Made by a program: the position numbers and the translations under genes. From Opitutaceae bacterium (GTDB taxonomy: Bacteria > Verrucomicrobiota > Verrucomicrobiia > Opitutales > Opitutaceae): 46,778 nt of DNA. Below, one piece after another: positions 24,702 to 32,536 of the stretch. The stretch spans positions 1 through 46,778 of the forward strand of contig JAUSID010000114.1 of assembly GCA_030648295.1 (NCBI GenBank), in the 5' to 3' direction. The stretch's first letter is position 1. Each line of letters opens with the position of its first letter. The notes under the pieces were generated by a model. It was not told where the DNA came from, searched no databases, and was given only the letters and a program-made list of their open reading frames with translations.

Positions 24702-26225
24702 ATGCACATCGACGCGCGGACGCTCGACCCCGGCACGCTCATCGAGGGCGACCTCTGCATCATCGGCGCCGGGGCGGCCGGCATCAGCATGGCGATGGAC
24801 TGGACGGCGTCCGGCCGGAAGGTGATCCTGCTCGAGGGCGGCGGTTTCAACGTGGAAGCGCAGATGCAGGCGCTCTATCACGGTGAATCGCTCGATCGGC
24901 CGTACTATCCGCTGCGCTCGGCGACGCTGCACTATTTCGGCGGGACCACGGGACACTGGTCCGGCTTCTGCTCGCCGCTCGACCCGATTGATTTTGAAAA
25001 ACGCGACTGGGTGCCGCACAGCGGCTGGCCGATCACGCGGCCGCAACTGGATCCATTCTACGCCCGGGCAAACCAGTACCTCGAGCTCGGCCCGTACGAA
25101 TACGACCCGGCGTATTGGGAAAAACACGACGCCGATGTCCGGCGGCTGCCGCTCGACAGCCGGACGTTCTATCCGAAGATGTGGCAGTTCAGCCCGCCCA
25201 CGCGGATGGGCACGGTGTACCGCGACCCGATCCTCAAGGCGCCCAACATCCACCTCTACACCTACGCCCGCGTGGTCGAAATTGTGCCGACCGAAGCGGT
25301 CACCGCGATTGACAGCCTGCGGGCCATGACGATTGACGGGAAGGTGCACCGGGTGCGCGCGCGACAATACGTGCTCGCCTGCGGTGCGATTCACAACGCG
25401 CGCCTGCTGCTGGCCTCGAACCGCCGTGCGACGCGCGGGCTGGGAAACGATCACGATCTCGTCGGCCGCTATTTCATGGAGCATTTCGAGGTGATCGCGG
25501 CGCAGGTCGCCTTCGAGAAGCCGCACCCCTTCAAGTTGTACACATTTCCCGCCGCCGGCCGCGTCCGCGCGCGTGCCGAACTGGCGCTCATGGGCGATGT
25601 GCAGCGGCAGCACCGGATCCTGAACGGCACCGCGGCTTTCTACGGCGGCCCGCTCACCGGCAAGGAGCAGAGCCGGTTCGCGTCGTTCTCGGCCGACGCC
25701 GAGGCGAACGTAAAGCAGCGGCAGGCGCCGCGGACGAGCACGGGCAGCAGCCCGCCGCCGCCGCAGGTCGTCTACCGGATGTTCACGCGCCAGGAACAGG
25801 CGCCGAACCCCGAGTCGCGAATCGTGCTGAGTGCCGAGAAGGACGAGCTGGGCATGCCGCGCGCGGACCTGCGCTGGCGGTTCACGCCGCTCGACAAGCG
25901 GTCGATACGCGTCTTCTACGAATTGCTCGGCCGGGAAATGGGGCGGGCCGGGCTCGGCCGCGTGCAGTTGATGGACTGGCTGGTCGATGGTGACGACGCG
26001 TGGCCGGATCATCTCAGCGGCGGCTGGCACCACATGGGCACGACACGGATGCACGAGGATCCGAAGCAGGGTGTCGTCGACGCGGATTGCAAAGTGCACG
26101 GAATCGCGAACCTGTTCGTGGCCGGTGCAGCGGTTTATCCGACCGGCGGGGCCGTCAATCCGACGTTGACGCTCGTGGCGGTGGCGCTGCGGCTCTCCGA
26201 TCACCTCAGGACCAAGGTGGCCTGA
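24702..26225 (+). CDS. GMC family FAD-dependent oxidoreductase
   Basis: A 507-residue flavoprotein of the glucose-methanol-choline family, which oxidises alcohol groups of sugars or related compounds. The FAD-binding motif is DLCIIGAGAAGISMAMDW (about 18-35), followed by LLEGGG. YFGGTTGHWSGFC (about 77-89) is the second flavin-contacting segment. The C-terminal active-site region has GGWHHMGTTRMHEDP (catalytic His in HHMGTTRM) and the conserved GGAVNPTLTLVA, where Asn pairs with the catalytic His. No signal peptide is present; export is probably assisted by the preceding Tat protein, 30 bp upstream. The ATG at 24702 is used, although a TTG at 24699 is in frame. Its substrate is unknown. It is not close to the DnaJ gene downstream, from which array K separates it. 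Confidence 0.92.
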   Translation: MHIDARTLDPGTLIEGDLCIIGAGAAGISMAMDWTASGRKVILLEGGGFNVEAQMQALYHGESLDRPYYPLRSATLHYFGGTTGHWSGFCSPLDPIDFEKRDWVPHSGWPITRPQLDPFYARANQYLELGPYEYDPAYWEKHDADVRRLPLDSRTFYPKMWQFSPPTRMGTVYRDPILKAPNIHLYTYARVVEIVPTEAVTAIDSLRAMTIDGKVHRVRARQYVLACGAIHNARLLLASNRRATRGLGNDHDLVGRYFMEHFEVIAAQVAFEKPHPFKLYTFPAAGRVRARAELALMGDVQRQHRILNGTAAFYGGPLTGKEQSRFASFSADAEANVKQRQAPRTSTGSSPPPPQVVYRMFTRQEQAPNPESRIVLSAEKDELGMPRADLRWRFTPLDKRSIRVFYELLGREMGRAGLGRVQLMDWLVDGDDAWPDHLSGGWHHMGTTRMHEDPKQGVVDADCKVHGIANLFVAGAAVYPTGGAVNPTLTLVAVALRLSDHLRTKVA

Positions 26226-26399
26226 CCCGGCTTCCCCCCGGTGGCAGACGGCAACGCGGGCCGGTCGGAGGTTCATGAGGCGGAACGTCGATCTCAGCCC
26301 ACGTATAATGTATTGCCCCACGTTCGGCTTCTTTACCGTGCCGCCATGATCGCGTGTGCAACGTCATTGCCGCGGGCAATCCGCGCCGTAACGACGTGT

Positions 26400-26486
26400 G
26401 TCCGCCGTCCGCCATCTGCCGTCTGCCCTCTGCCGTCACACTGTCTCCTGTCACCTGTCACCTGTCACCTGTCTCCCGTCTCCTGC
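26400..26486. repeat. Heptamer array K upstream of the DnaJ-like gene
   Basis: Units such as ATCTGCC, GTCTGCC, CTCTGCC and then CTGTCAC (three in a row). It ends about 57 bp before the DnaJ-like start codon, in a gap of 317 bp that holds no other recognisable element. Confidence 0.8.
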
Positions 26487-26542
26487 GCAACACGCCTGCG
26501 TGTCGCTTGCAGCTCCGCGGCCCCGCGCTAAAGTGTGCGGCG

Positions 26543-27535
26543 ATGCCCGTCGAATTCAAAGACTACTACGCGGTCCTCGGCGTGCCGCGTGAAGCCAGCC
26601 AGGAGGACATCAAGAAATCATTCCGCAAACTCGCGCGCGAACACCACCCCGACATCGCCAAAAACAAGAAAACCGCGGAGGAGAAATTCAAGGAGATCAA
26701 CGAGGCCAACGAAGTCCTCAGCGATCCGGAGAAACGGCGGAAATACGACGAACTTGGCGCCAATTGGGAGTCGGGCGGATCCGCGCCACCCCGCGGTGCG
26801 CGTCATGCCGGGTGGGCCGCCGCGGATGGCGGCCAGGACTACGAAGTTCATTTCGGCGGCACGGGATTCAGCGACTTCTTCGAACAATTCTTCGGCGGTG
26901 CACAGCGCGGCGGCGATTTCGACGATGTTTTTCGCCACGCGCGCCGTAGCACGACCGGCGCGACCCGGGATGTTTCCGAGCCGGGACAGGACATCGAGGG
27001 CGAGATTCTCGTGACGCTGGATGAAGTACTGCACGGATCGGTCCGCTCGATCTCGTTGCGCCGAGTTAATCCGCGCAACTCACACGAGGAAACGGAAACC
27101 TTTCAGGTGCGCATCCCCGCCGGCGCGCAAGAGGGTCGCCGGATCCGCGTCCCCGGCAAGGGCGGGCCCGGCTACGGTGGCGGATCGGCCGGCAATCTCT
27201 ACCTGCGCGTCCGCATCGCCCAGGATCCCAATTTTCAGGTCCGCGGCTCCGATCTGTATCACGATTTGGAGCTGGCGCCATGGGAGGCGGTCCTCGGCAC
27301 GGAACTCCTCGTGCCGACCCCGAGCGGCCGGGTCAAACTGCGGATTCCGCCGGGGACCAACAATGGCCACCAACTCCGGGTCCGCGGCCAGGGGCTTCCG
27401 CGCGGAGCCGCTCACGAGCGAGGCGATCTTTACGTCATCGTCAATGTACAGTTGCCGGGCAAGAGTACGACCGAGGAACGCGCGCTATGGGAGCAACTCA
27501 GTCGCGTGTCTGGTTTCAACCCGCGGGCCGGGTGA
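26543..27535 (+). CDS. CbpA/DnaJ-type J-domain co-chaperone
   Basis: A 330-residue Hsp70 co-chaperone. The J-domain occupies residues 4-70 with the HPD motif in [13 protein letters not shown] Gly/Phe-containing linker follows ([15 protein letters not shown]). The two C-terminal beta-barrel substrate-binding domains are visible from about 150 ([58 protein letters not shown]). The zinc-finger of classical DnaJ is missing, which makes it the CbpA/DnaJB type. It would stimulate DnaK ATPase in the cytoplasm. The frame is open further upstream through array K, but the start is set by the J-domain. It is probably monocistronic, convergent with the DUF6807 gene. Confidence 0.92.
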   Translation: MPVEFKDYYAVLGVPREASQEDIKKSFRKLAREHHPDIAKNKKTAEEKFKEINEANEVLSDPEKRRKYDELGANWESGGSAPPRGARHAGWAAADGGQDYEVHFGGTGFSDFFEQFFGGAQRGGDFDDVFRHARRSTTGATRDVSEPGQDIEGEILVTLDEVLHGSVRSISLRRVNPRNSHEETETFQVRIPAGAQEGRRIRVPGKGGPGYGGGSAGNLYLRVRIAQDPNFQVRGSDLYHDLELAPWEAVLGTELLVPTPSGRVKLRIPPGTNNGHQLRVRGQGLPRGAAHERGDLYVIVNVQLPGKSTTEERALWEQLSRVSGFNPRAG

Positions 27536-27601
27536 TGTCGGTTCACGGTTCCGGTTGGAATAGTTTTACCCGGCAGCGCCGACACCGCGTAACCCAGGCA
27601 G

Positions 27602-27704
27602 GTTTCGCGTTTCGGGTTTCGCGTTTCCAGATAGTCCCTCAGTCCTTTGGTCCCTTGGTCCCTTAGTCCCTTGGTCGCTTGGTCCCTTACTTCCTTACTT
27701 CCCG
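27602..27704. repeat. Repeat array J at the end of the DUF6807 gene
   Basis: Heptamers GTTTCGC/GTTTCGG at the left, then octamers TTGGTCCC, TTAGTCCC and TTACTTCC at the right. The DUF6807 stop codon (TAA, 27687-27689) and its last codons are made of TTACTTCC units. The transcribed minus strand contains several GGG runs at 5-base spacing. Confidence 0.85.
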
Positions 27705-28778
27705 GATGAATTTCGCGTAAGCCGCGTCCGCTTCGCGCCGGGCCTGCGCCACCTGGGCGGCCGAGCGCTTCGGCGCCTCCGCGGGTTTCTCGGCGTTACG
27801 CACCAGGAAACGATAGGTCACCTCGAGTTCCTCACCACGTTTCAGATCCTTTTTGAAAAAGAACCCGAACCGGCCGTATTCGCGGGTGGAGAATTCCTCG
27901 ACCGGGTTTTTCGGCGAATTCATCTGCAGCGCGCTATACCAGCGGCCGTCGAGCGGGAAGAGAAACTCGCCCCACTGGAGGTCGCGGCCCACCACGGATC
28001 CAGTCTGCCCCTTTGACGTTTTCAAATAACCGGCCCCCGCCGTGGGAGCGGACGCCGGTGACCACAGGTACGAGGTCTCCGCGGCGTGATCGACGACGGT
28101 GTGCGCCACGCGCATGTGAATCCCCGCGTGCTGGACATTGCCATCGAGCGAGAGATCGCGCGCCGGCTTCAACCGGAATGTCGTATCGGCCTGCGCCGCC
28201 ACGCCGGTCGCGGGACGCGCGATCTTCATCGTCCGAATTTCCGTCAGGAGCAGGTTGCTGCCCGCCGTATTCTTGTTTCCAGCACGCCATTCGATTCGCG
28301 CCACGATCGTGGCGGAATCGCGATCGCTCGAAACCTTCTCCAGCGCGACCACCTCCATGCGGGACGGGTTGGGCGCCTTGCCGCGGGCGCCACCTCCAAG
28401 TCCCCAGAGGCTCGACGTGCCCAGGTCCGATTTCACCTGTTGCCAGCCGATAAAGATCCCGCGGTGGTGCGGCTCGATGCCGACAGTCTTGCCCGTCTTG
28501 TCCGCGCCGGCGTTGGTGAGCAACCTCCCCTGGTCATCATACAGCGCGAGGTACGGAATCGGCTGGCCCTCGCCGTGGATGAACCGTGCGACCAGTTTTC
28601 CGTCCTGCGTGACGGTCACGTTCTGTCCCGGCAGGTCGTCGTTGTTCGCCTTGAAAACCTTCCATTCCGCCGCGCGCGTCGCTGGCGCGGCGAGCGGAAG
28701 CAGCAATGAAGCGAGCAGGCATCGCGGGCGGAAAGTGAATAATTGAAAAGGCACGATTATTGGGAAAGGCACGGACAT
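27687..28778 (-). CDS. Secreted DUF6807 (PmoA-like) family protein
   Basis: A 363-residue secreted protein of the family often annotated as PmoA; its members are common in glycan-degrading Planctomycetes and Verrucomicrobia and are unrelated to methane monooxygenase function in any shown way. A hydrophobic signal is found in the first 35 residues (start MSVPFPIIVPF). Family features seen are LPYLALYDDQGR-like text (IPYLALYDDQGR), VGIEPHHRGIFIGWQQV with adjacent His residues, GNVQHAGIHMRVAH, and the final VTYRFLVRN followed by a helical tail. The frame starts at 28823, but Met16 (28778) gives a better secretion signal. The stop codon is inside array J. The enzymatic role is unknown. Confidence 0.85.
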   Translation of the reverse strand: MSVPFPIIVPFQLFTFRPRCLLASLLLPLAAPATRAAEWKVFKANNDDLPGQNVTVTQDGKLVARFIHGEGQPIPYLALYDDQGRLLTNAGADKTGKTVGIEPHHRGIFIGWQQVKSDLGTSSLWGLGGGARGKAPNPSRMEVVALEKVSSDRDSATIVARIEWRAGNKNTAGSNLLLTEIRTMKIARPATGVAAQADTTFRLKPARDLSLDGNVQHAGIHMRVAHTVVDHAAETSYLWSPASAPTAGAGYLKTSKGQTGSVVGRDLQWGEFLFPLDGRWYSALQMNSPKNPVEEFSTREYGRFGFFFKKDLKRGEELEVTYRFLVRNAEKPAEAPKRSAAQVAQARREADAAYAKFIREVRK

Positions 28779-29280
28779 GAGATTTCCAACGCCGGGGTTA
28801 CGCCGCGGAAAAATCGTCGCCATCCCGCGACACCCGGCAATCCCAATCCGCGGGGCGGAGCGATTCCCGGGAGCGCGGGCGTCCCGCCCGCCTGATCGGA
28901 CCGTGATGCTGGAGTGAGACGAAAGAGATCATCGTACTGAGTCGCGGAACGCATCTGCGGCTGGAAGCCGCAGCCACTGGGAAATTCGCGAACGTTGCTT
29001 CCCCCGGGAGCGCGGGCGTCCCGCCCGCCACTGCAGGACGTGTTTTTAAACCTCATTGCAGAAACTCGGCGTAGCGGAACGCGTGAGCCCGCCTCTGGCG
29101 GGTTTCGTCGATCGGGCGAAAGCCTCACGGCTTCCGCTACACCGGCCTCCGGGTTTGAAAACACGGCCCAGTTATCTCGCTCCGCCGGCCGGAGGGGCCG
29201 CGCCCCTCGCACAAGAGATTGGACGTTTTCGCCGAATGCGATTCGCTATCGCCCGTCGGCATACCCCGCCGATCGGTTTT
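28779..29280. other. Repeat-rich divergent region before the broken TBDR
   Basis: No gene is recognised. It holds two copies of a 23-bp REP-like arm (28869-28891 and 29006-29028, starting GGGAGCGCGGGCGTCCCG). It also holds an inverted repeat at 29071-29140 whose arms start GTAGCGGAA and end TTCCGCTAC, with CCCGCC/GGCGGG nested at 29088-29102. Confidence 0.6.
29071..29140. repeat. 70-bp inverted repeat (GTAGCGGAA family)
   Basis: Arms GTAGCGGAACGCGTGAG-like (29071-29086) and CTCACGGCTTCCGCTAC (29124-29140) pair with one bulge. A second stem, CCCGCCTCTGGCGGG, is nested within; that 14-mer core recurs on the minus strand at the TBDR 1 3' end near 4933-4946. Confidence 0.6.
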
Positions 29281-29289
29281 CCCCACCCC
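29281..29289 (+). promoter_or_regulatory. C-rich leader before the broken TBDR start
   Basis: CCCCACCCC directly abuts the ATG at 29290, the third copy of the leader seen at TBDR 1 and TBDR 2. Confidence 0.35.
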
Positions 29290-30893
29290 ATGAGAACTAC
29301 CCCGTCGGTGTTGTTTCGCGGAGGCTGCTGCCTCCTGCTTGCGGCGTTGAGCGTCGCAACTGTTTTCGGCCAGACCGGTGCCACGCTCACCGGTCAGGTC
29401 AGCAACCAGGCAACGCAGTCCTATCTCGAAGGCGCCGTGGTCCAGCTCGCCGGCACCAACCGCACCGCGGTGACCGATCGCGAAGGCCGCTACGAATTCA
29501 CACGACGGTGACGCTCAACACCTCGTATAATTTCTTCCACGAGATCAACGACACCCGCTCGCACGCGCTCGCCACCGGCGGCGTGGCGAGCGCGGCCGTG
29601 CCCAACCTGCTGGCCACGGTGGACGCGAGCGGCAACCGCACCGGCGGCGGCTTCATCCGTCCGGGATATACGGATACGTTCACCCAGACCCAGGCCGGCC
29701 CGCAGTCGACGAGCATCCTGACGCTGACCTCGAACGACAAATCCGGCCGGACGTATCTCGTTTCGCCGCGGGTGCGGCACCGCTGGGACACGATGCTGAT
29801 CGATTACAGCCTGAGCTGGTCGAACTCGGCGACGTACTACGACGTATCGCACAACAACGAAAAATATGGTTCGAAGCCGAAGGGCACGATCAACTACCGG
29901 CTGGCAAACGTTGGCTGGAGCGTGGATCGGTCGCAGGACCGGATCTGGCCGACCATCCGGCAGACGGAGGGGCCGGACCTGAACAACCTGAACAACTACG
30001 GCACGCTTCTGCTGACCCAAAACGATCAGCGCGGGTTCGATACCGTCATCAACGGCAAGTTAGATCTGAAGAAGATCCTGCCGGTGCGGATCCCGATGTA
30101 CGTCAAGACCGGATTCAGTTATCAGCACCAGTACCGGAAGCTCTGGCAGGATCCGCGGCGGTACAATTACACCGGCGCAGACGGTGACGCTGAGCAACCC
30201 GAATCTGAAACCCCAGTATTCAAACAACTGGGACCTGACGGCGGAGTACTACTTCAAGCCGCAGGGCATGATTTCGATCGGTGCGTTCCGGAAGAAAATC
30301 CGCGACTACATCGCGACGAACAACAGCCAGTTTGTCGACGAGGGCCAGGACAACGGGTTCGACGGGCAATACGTCGGCTACCGTATCACCACGTCGATCA
30401 ATGATGGATTTGCGACGATCGAGGGGCTGGAGTTCAGCTATCAGCAGCAACTCGTTTTTCTCCCCGCTGGGCCAAGGGCTTCGGGGTGTATACGAACTTC
30501 ACCAAGCTGAGGACGGAGGGCCGCAATTCGAACTTCACCACCGGTCCCGGCAGCAGTGCGGGCGGCACGATCGCGGGGTTCCTGGATCGATCGGGCAACA
30601 TCGGCCTGGGCTACCGTGGGTTCGGCTTCGACCTGCGTCTGCAGACGGTCTACCGCGGAAAGTACCTTCGCGCGAACAACGCGATCGCCGCGCTGGTGCA
30701 GTGGCAGGAGCCGAAATGGACGTGGAACTGGAAATCACGGTACACCTTCAAGAAGGGCTACGGCGTGTTCCTCGATCTCGAGAACCTCTTCGAGGTGCCG
30801 CTGGATCGAATCTACGCCGCCTATCCTGATCGCGTGATCAGCTACCGCACTTTCCACACGAAGATCGTCGGCGGCATCACCGGACGGTTCTAG
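29290..30893 (+). pseudogene. TonB-dependent receptor remnant with two internal deletions and a frameshift
   Basis: Four fragments in alternating frames match successive parts of a TBDR like TBDR 1. (1) 29290-29511: signal peptide and start of the regulatory domain, ending REGRYEF then out of frame. (2) About 29502-30190: mid-barrel (TVTLNTSYNFFHEIND to DPRRYNYTG). (3) About 30181-30465: later barrel (TVTLSNPNLKPQYSNNWDL). (4) About 30465-30893: barrel end GGITGRF. By comparison with TBDR 1, about 280 residues including the whole plug are missing at the first junction and about 175 at the second. The last break looks like one lost G near 30465 (CCCCGCTGG for an expected CCCCGGCTGG). Both deletion junctions contain GACGGTGACGCT (29504-29515, 30180-30191). 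It cannot make a working receptor unless the assembly is wrong. Confidence 0.88.
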
Positions 30894-30928
30894 ATCGATC
30901 CGGGCTTTCTGCCGGAGGCGCCGCGCTT

Positions 30929-30957
30929 TGGGAGCGCGACCGCCCCCGGTCGCATCG
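30929..30957. repeat. REP-like half element (GGGAGCGCGACC family)
   Basis: The 29 bases starting TGGGAGCGCGACCGCCCC are identical to the left part of the element at 18333. The right arm is missing. It lies 35 bp after the broken TBDR stop, between convergent genes. Confidence 0.7.
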
Positions 30958-31013
30958 ACTTGCGATATGGCGAACCAATCATGGCTCACCCGAAGCCGCG
31001 AAGAAGGATGTCC

Positions 31014-31069
31014 CGTCTCTGGTCTCTGGTCTCTGGTCCCTGGTCCCTGGTCCTTGGTCCCCTGCCCTC
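31014..31069. repeat. Heptamer array I at the end of the ceramidase-like gene
   Basis: Near-perfect heptamers CTCTGGT (three), CCCTGGT (two), CCTTGGT. Its right end touches the stop codon of the minus-strand ceramidase-like gene (31068-31070). It is the last such array in the window. Confidence 0.85.
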
Positions 31070-32456
31070 AGTGATTGATCGACCGGCTCAATTCATAAAC
31101 CAGCGAAATGATCCGATCCTCGCTGCTCGTGGCCCACGGCCCGGGGTGGCGGCCAAGGTTGGCCGAATACCCCTCGTAGCCTCCCTCGACGATGACACGG
31201 CGGCTGCCGAGGTATCCGAAGACATCATTCGAATATCCCGCCACCCAGATCGCCGCCGGACCAGAACCGAGCTCGTGTTTGAGCCGCAGTGAATAATCCA
31301 CCGTCGTCTCGCCGCCGATCGCGATCAGAGTCACGTCGGTCCCGAACTGCACGACCTGCACGGGACACGGATATGACTTCGGCAGCGTGCCTTTCTCAAG
31401 CTGCGCCAGCAGTTCCCCGGCGCGCTTCTTTTCATCGGCCGCCCGCGACTGGGCGCGCCGCTCGAGATCCGCGCGGCTGATGTCGGCGTAATCGAGCTCC
31501 GCGTGGCCGAACGCGCTGCGCAGTGGCCCGAGCACCGGCCGCGGTGTAGTCACGCTCAGCGCCGCCTCGACCGCGTTGGCGAGCGTTCGCCCGTGCTGTG
31601 CCGACTGCTCGAGCGACAAGTGCCGCGGATACGGATTCTGATCGCCGCCCGCGCCCATCATGAACAGCGCGACCGTTCCGGGCCGCGTTTCCTCCAGGAA
31701 CGCCTGCGCATAACCCGCATAGTCCGCGTTGATGGTGTAGAAACCGGTCACGGTGTTGTGGCACGCATAACCGAAGAGAATCGCCCTCACCTTCTTGTCC
31801 GCGCCGGTAACCCGCAGCACGGGCACGTCGTGATCAACCGGCCCCTCGGGATTCGGGCTGTTGCGTATTTCCGTGCCAACGCGCAACCGCCGGTTCATCG
31901 CGAACCCCGCCCGGGCGTGCGTATAATGAAGGGTCGCCGGCTCGAGGCGTGCGATGGCCTGCCCGATCACTTCGACGATCTTCTGCTCCAGCATCCGGCC
32001 GTAGGATTCCGCTTTCTCGACGTAGGCCGGATCGCCGACGCCGCGCGCGTACGGCGCGGGGCCGGAATGGGTGTGCGACGCATTGAGCAACAGCGATTCG
32101 GGCCGCAGTTGGTAACGCTCGCGTGACTGCCGCTCGACCTCGTCGCGAACGCGCCGGGGCACGCTGATCAGGTCGAGTGTGACCATGACCATCGGCGTGC
32201 CCCAGGCGTCCTCGAGCGCCAGCGCCTTGGCGAAAAGTTTCTGTGACACGCCCTCGCTGGGTTTCTTCCGGGCGCCGTAGCCGGCCATCCAGATCGGACC
32301 TTCGGGCGTGATGTCGATCGCCGCCGCACCCGCCTTCCACATCCGTGCGTCGCGGGTTTCCGCCGCGATCGCGGCGACTGCACCCGCCGCGGCGAGCCAG
32401 CCAAGGACGAGGAGACGGGGGTGGAAGAATGACACGAACGTTGGGGTAATCTTCAT
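31068..32456 (-). CDS. Neutral/alkaline ceramidase-like secreted protein
   Basis: A 462-residue protein with the N-terminal domain of neutral/alkaline non-lysosomal ceramidases, a family of zinc amidohydrolases; many bacterial members are of unknown substrate. A signal peptide covers about 1-33 (start MKITPTFVSFFHP, fixed by the signal; the frame opens further upstream at 32519). Family text seen includes KAGAAAIDITPEGPIWMAGYG, then LLLNASHTHSGPAPYARG (metal-binding His residues), FGYACHNTVTGFYTINADYAGYA and FMMGAGGDQNPYPRHL. The usual C-terminal Ig-like domain of true ceramidases is not evident, as in other short bacterial homologues. It follows TBDR 3 by 80 bp on the same strand. Array I begins at the stop codon. 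Confidence 0.9.
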   Translation of the reverse strand: MKITPTFVSFFHPRLLVLGWLAAAGAVAAIAAETRDARMWKAGAAAIDITPEGPIWMAGYGARKKPSEGVSQKLFAKALALEDAWGTPMVMVTLDLISVPRRVRDEVERQSRERYQLRPESLLLNASHTHSGPAPYARGVGDPAYVEKAESYGRMLEQKIVEVIGQAIARLEPATLHYTHARAGFAMNRRLRVGTEIRNSPNPEGPVDHDVPVLRVTGADKKVRAILFGYACHNTVTGFYTINADYAGYAQAFLEETRPGTVALFMMGAGGDQNPYPRHLSLEQSAQHGRTLANAVEAALSVTTPRPVLGPLRSAFGHAELDYADISRADLERRAQSRAADEKKRAGELLAQLEKGTLPKSYPCPVQVVQFGTDVTLIAIGGETTVDYSLRLKHELGSGPAAIWVAGYSNDVFGYLGSRRVIVEGGYEGYSANLGRHPGPWATSSEDRIISLVYELSRSINH

Positions 32457-32536
32457 GATCGGGGGTGAAGTTAAAAAAATTCCCGCCGGCGGCGCGAAGT
32501 CAGCATGCCGTGGCCACATGAGGAAAGATCAACCGG

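Noticed and set aside
24651-26321. 556-codon minus-strand frame
   Set aside because: Antisense shadow of the GMC gene, which has clear FAD motifs on the other strand.
28995-30404. 469-codon plus-strand frame taken as one gene
   Set aside because: Starts in repeat DNA, then passes through one TBDR fragment and ends out of frame; it is an artefact of the deletions.
29290-30893. Programmed frameshifting in the broken TBDR
   Set aside because: The breaks coincide with loss of the whole plug and part of the barrel, which frameshifting could not restore.
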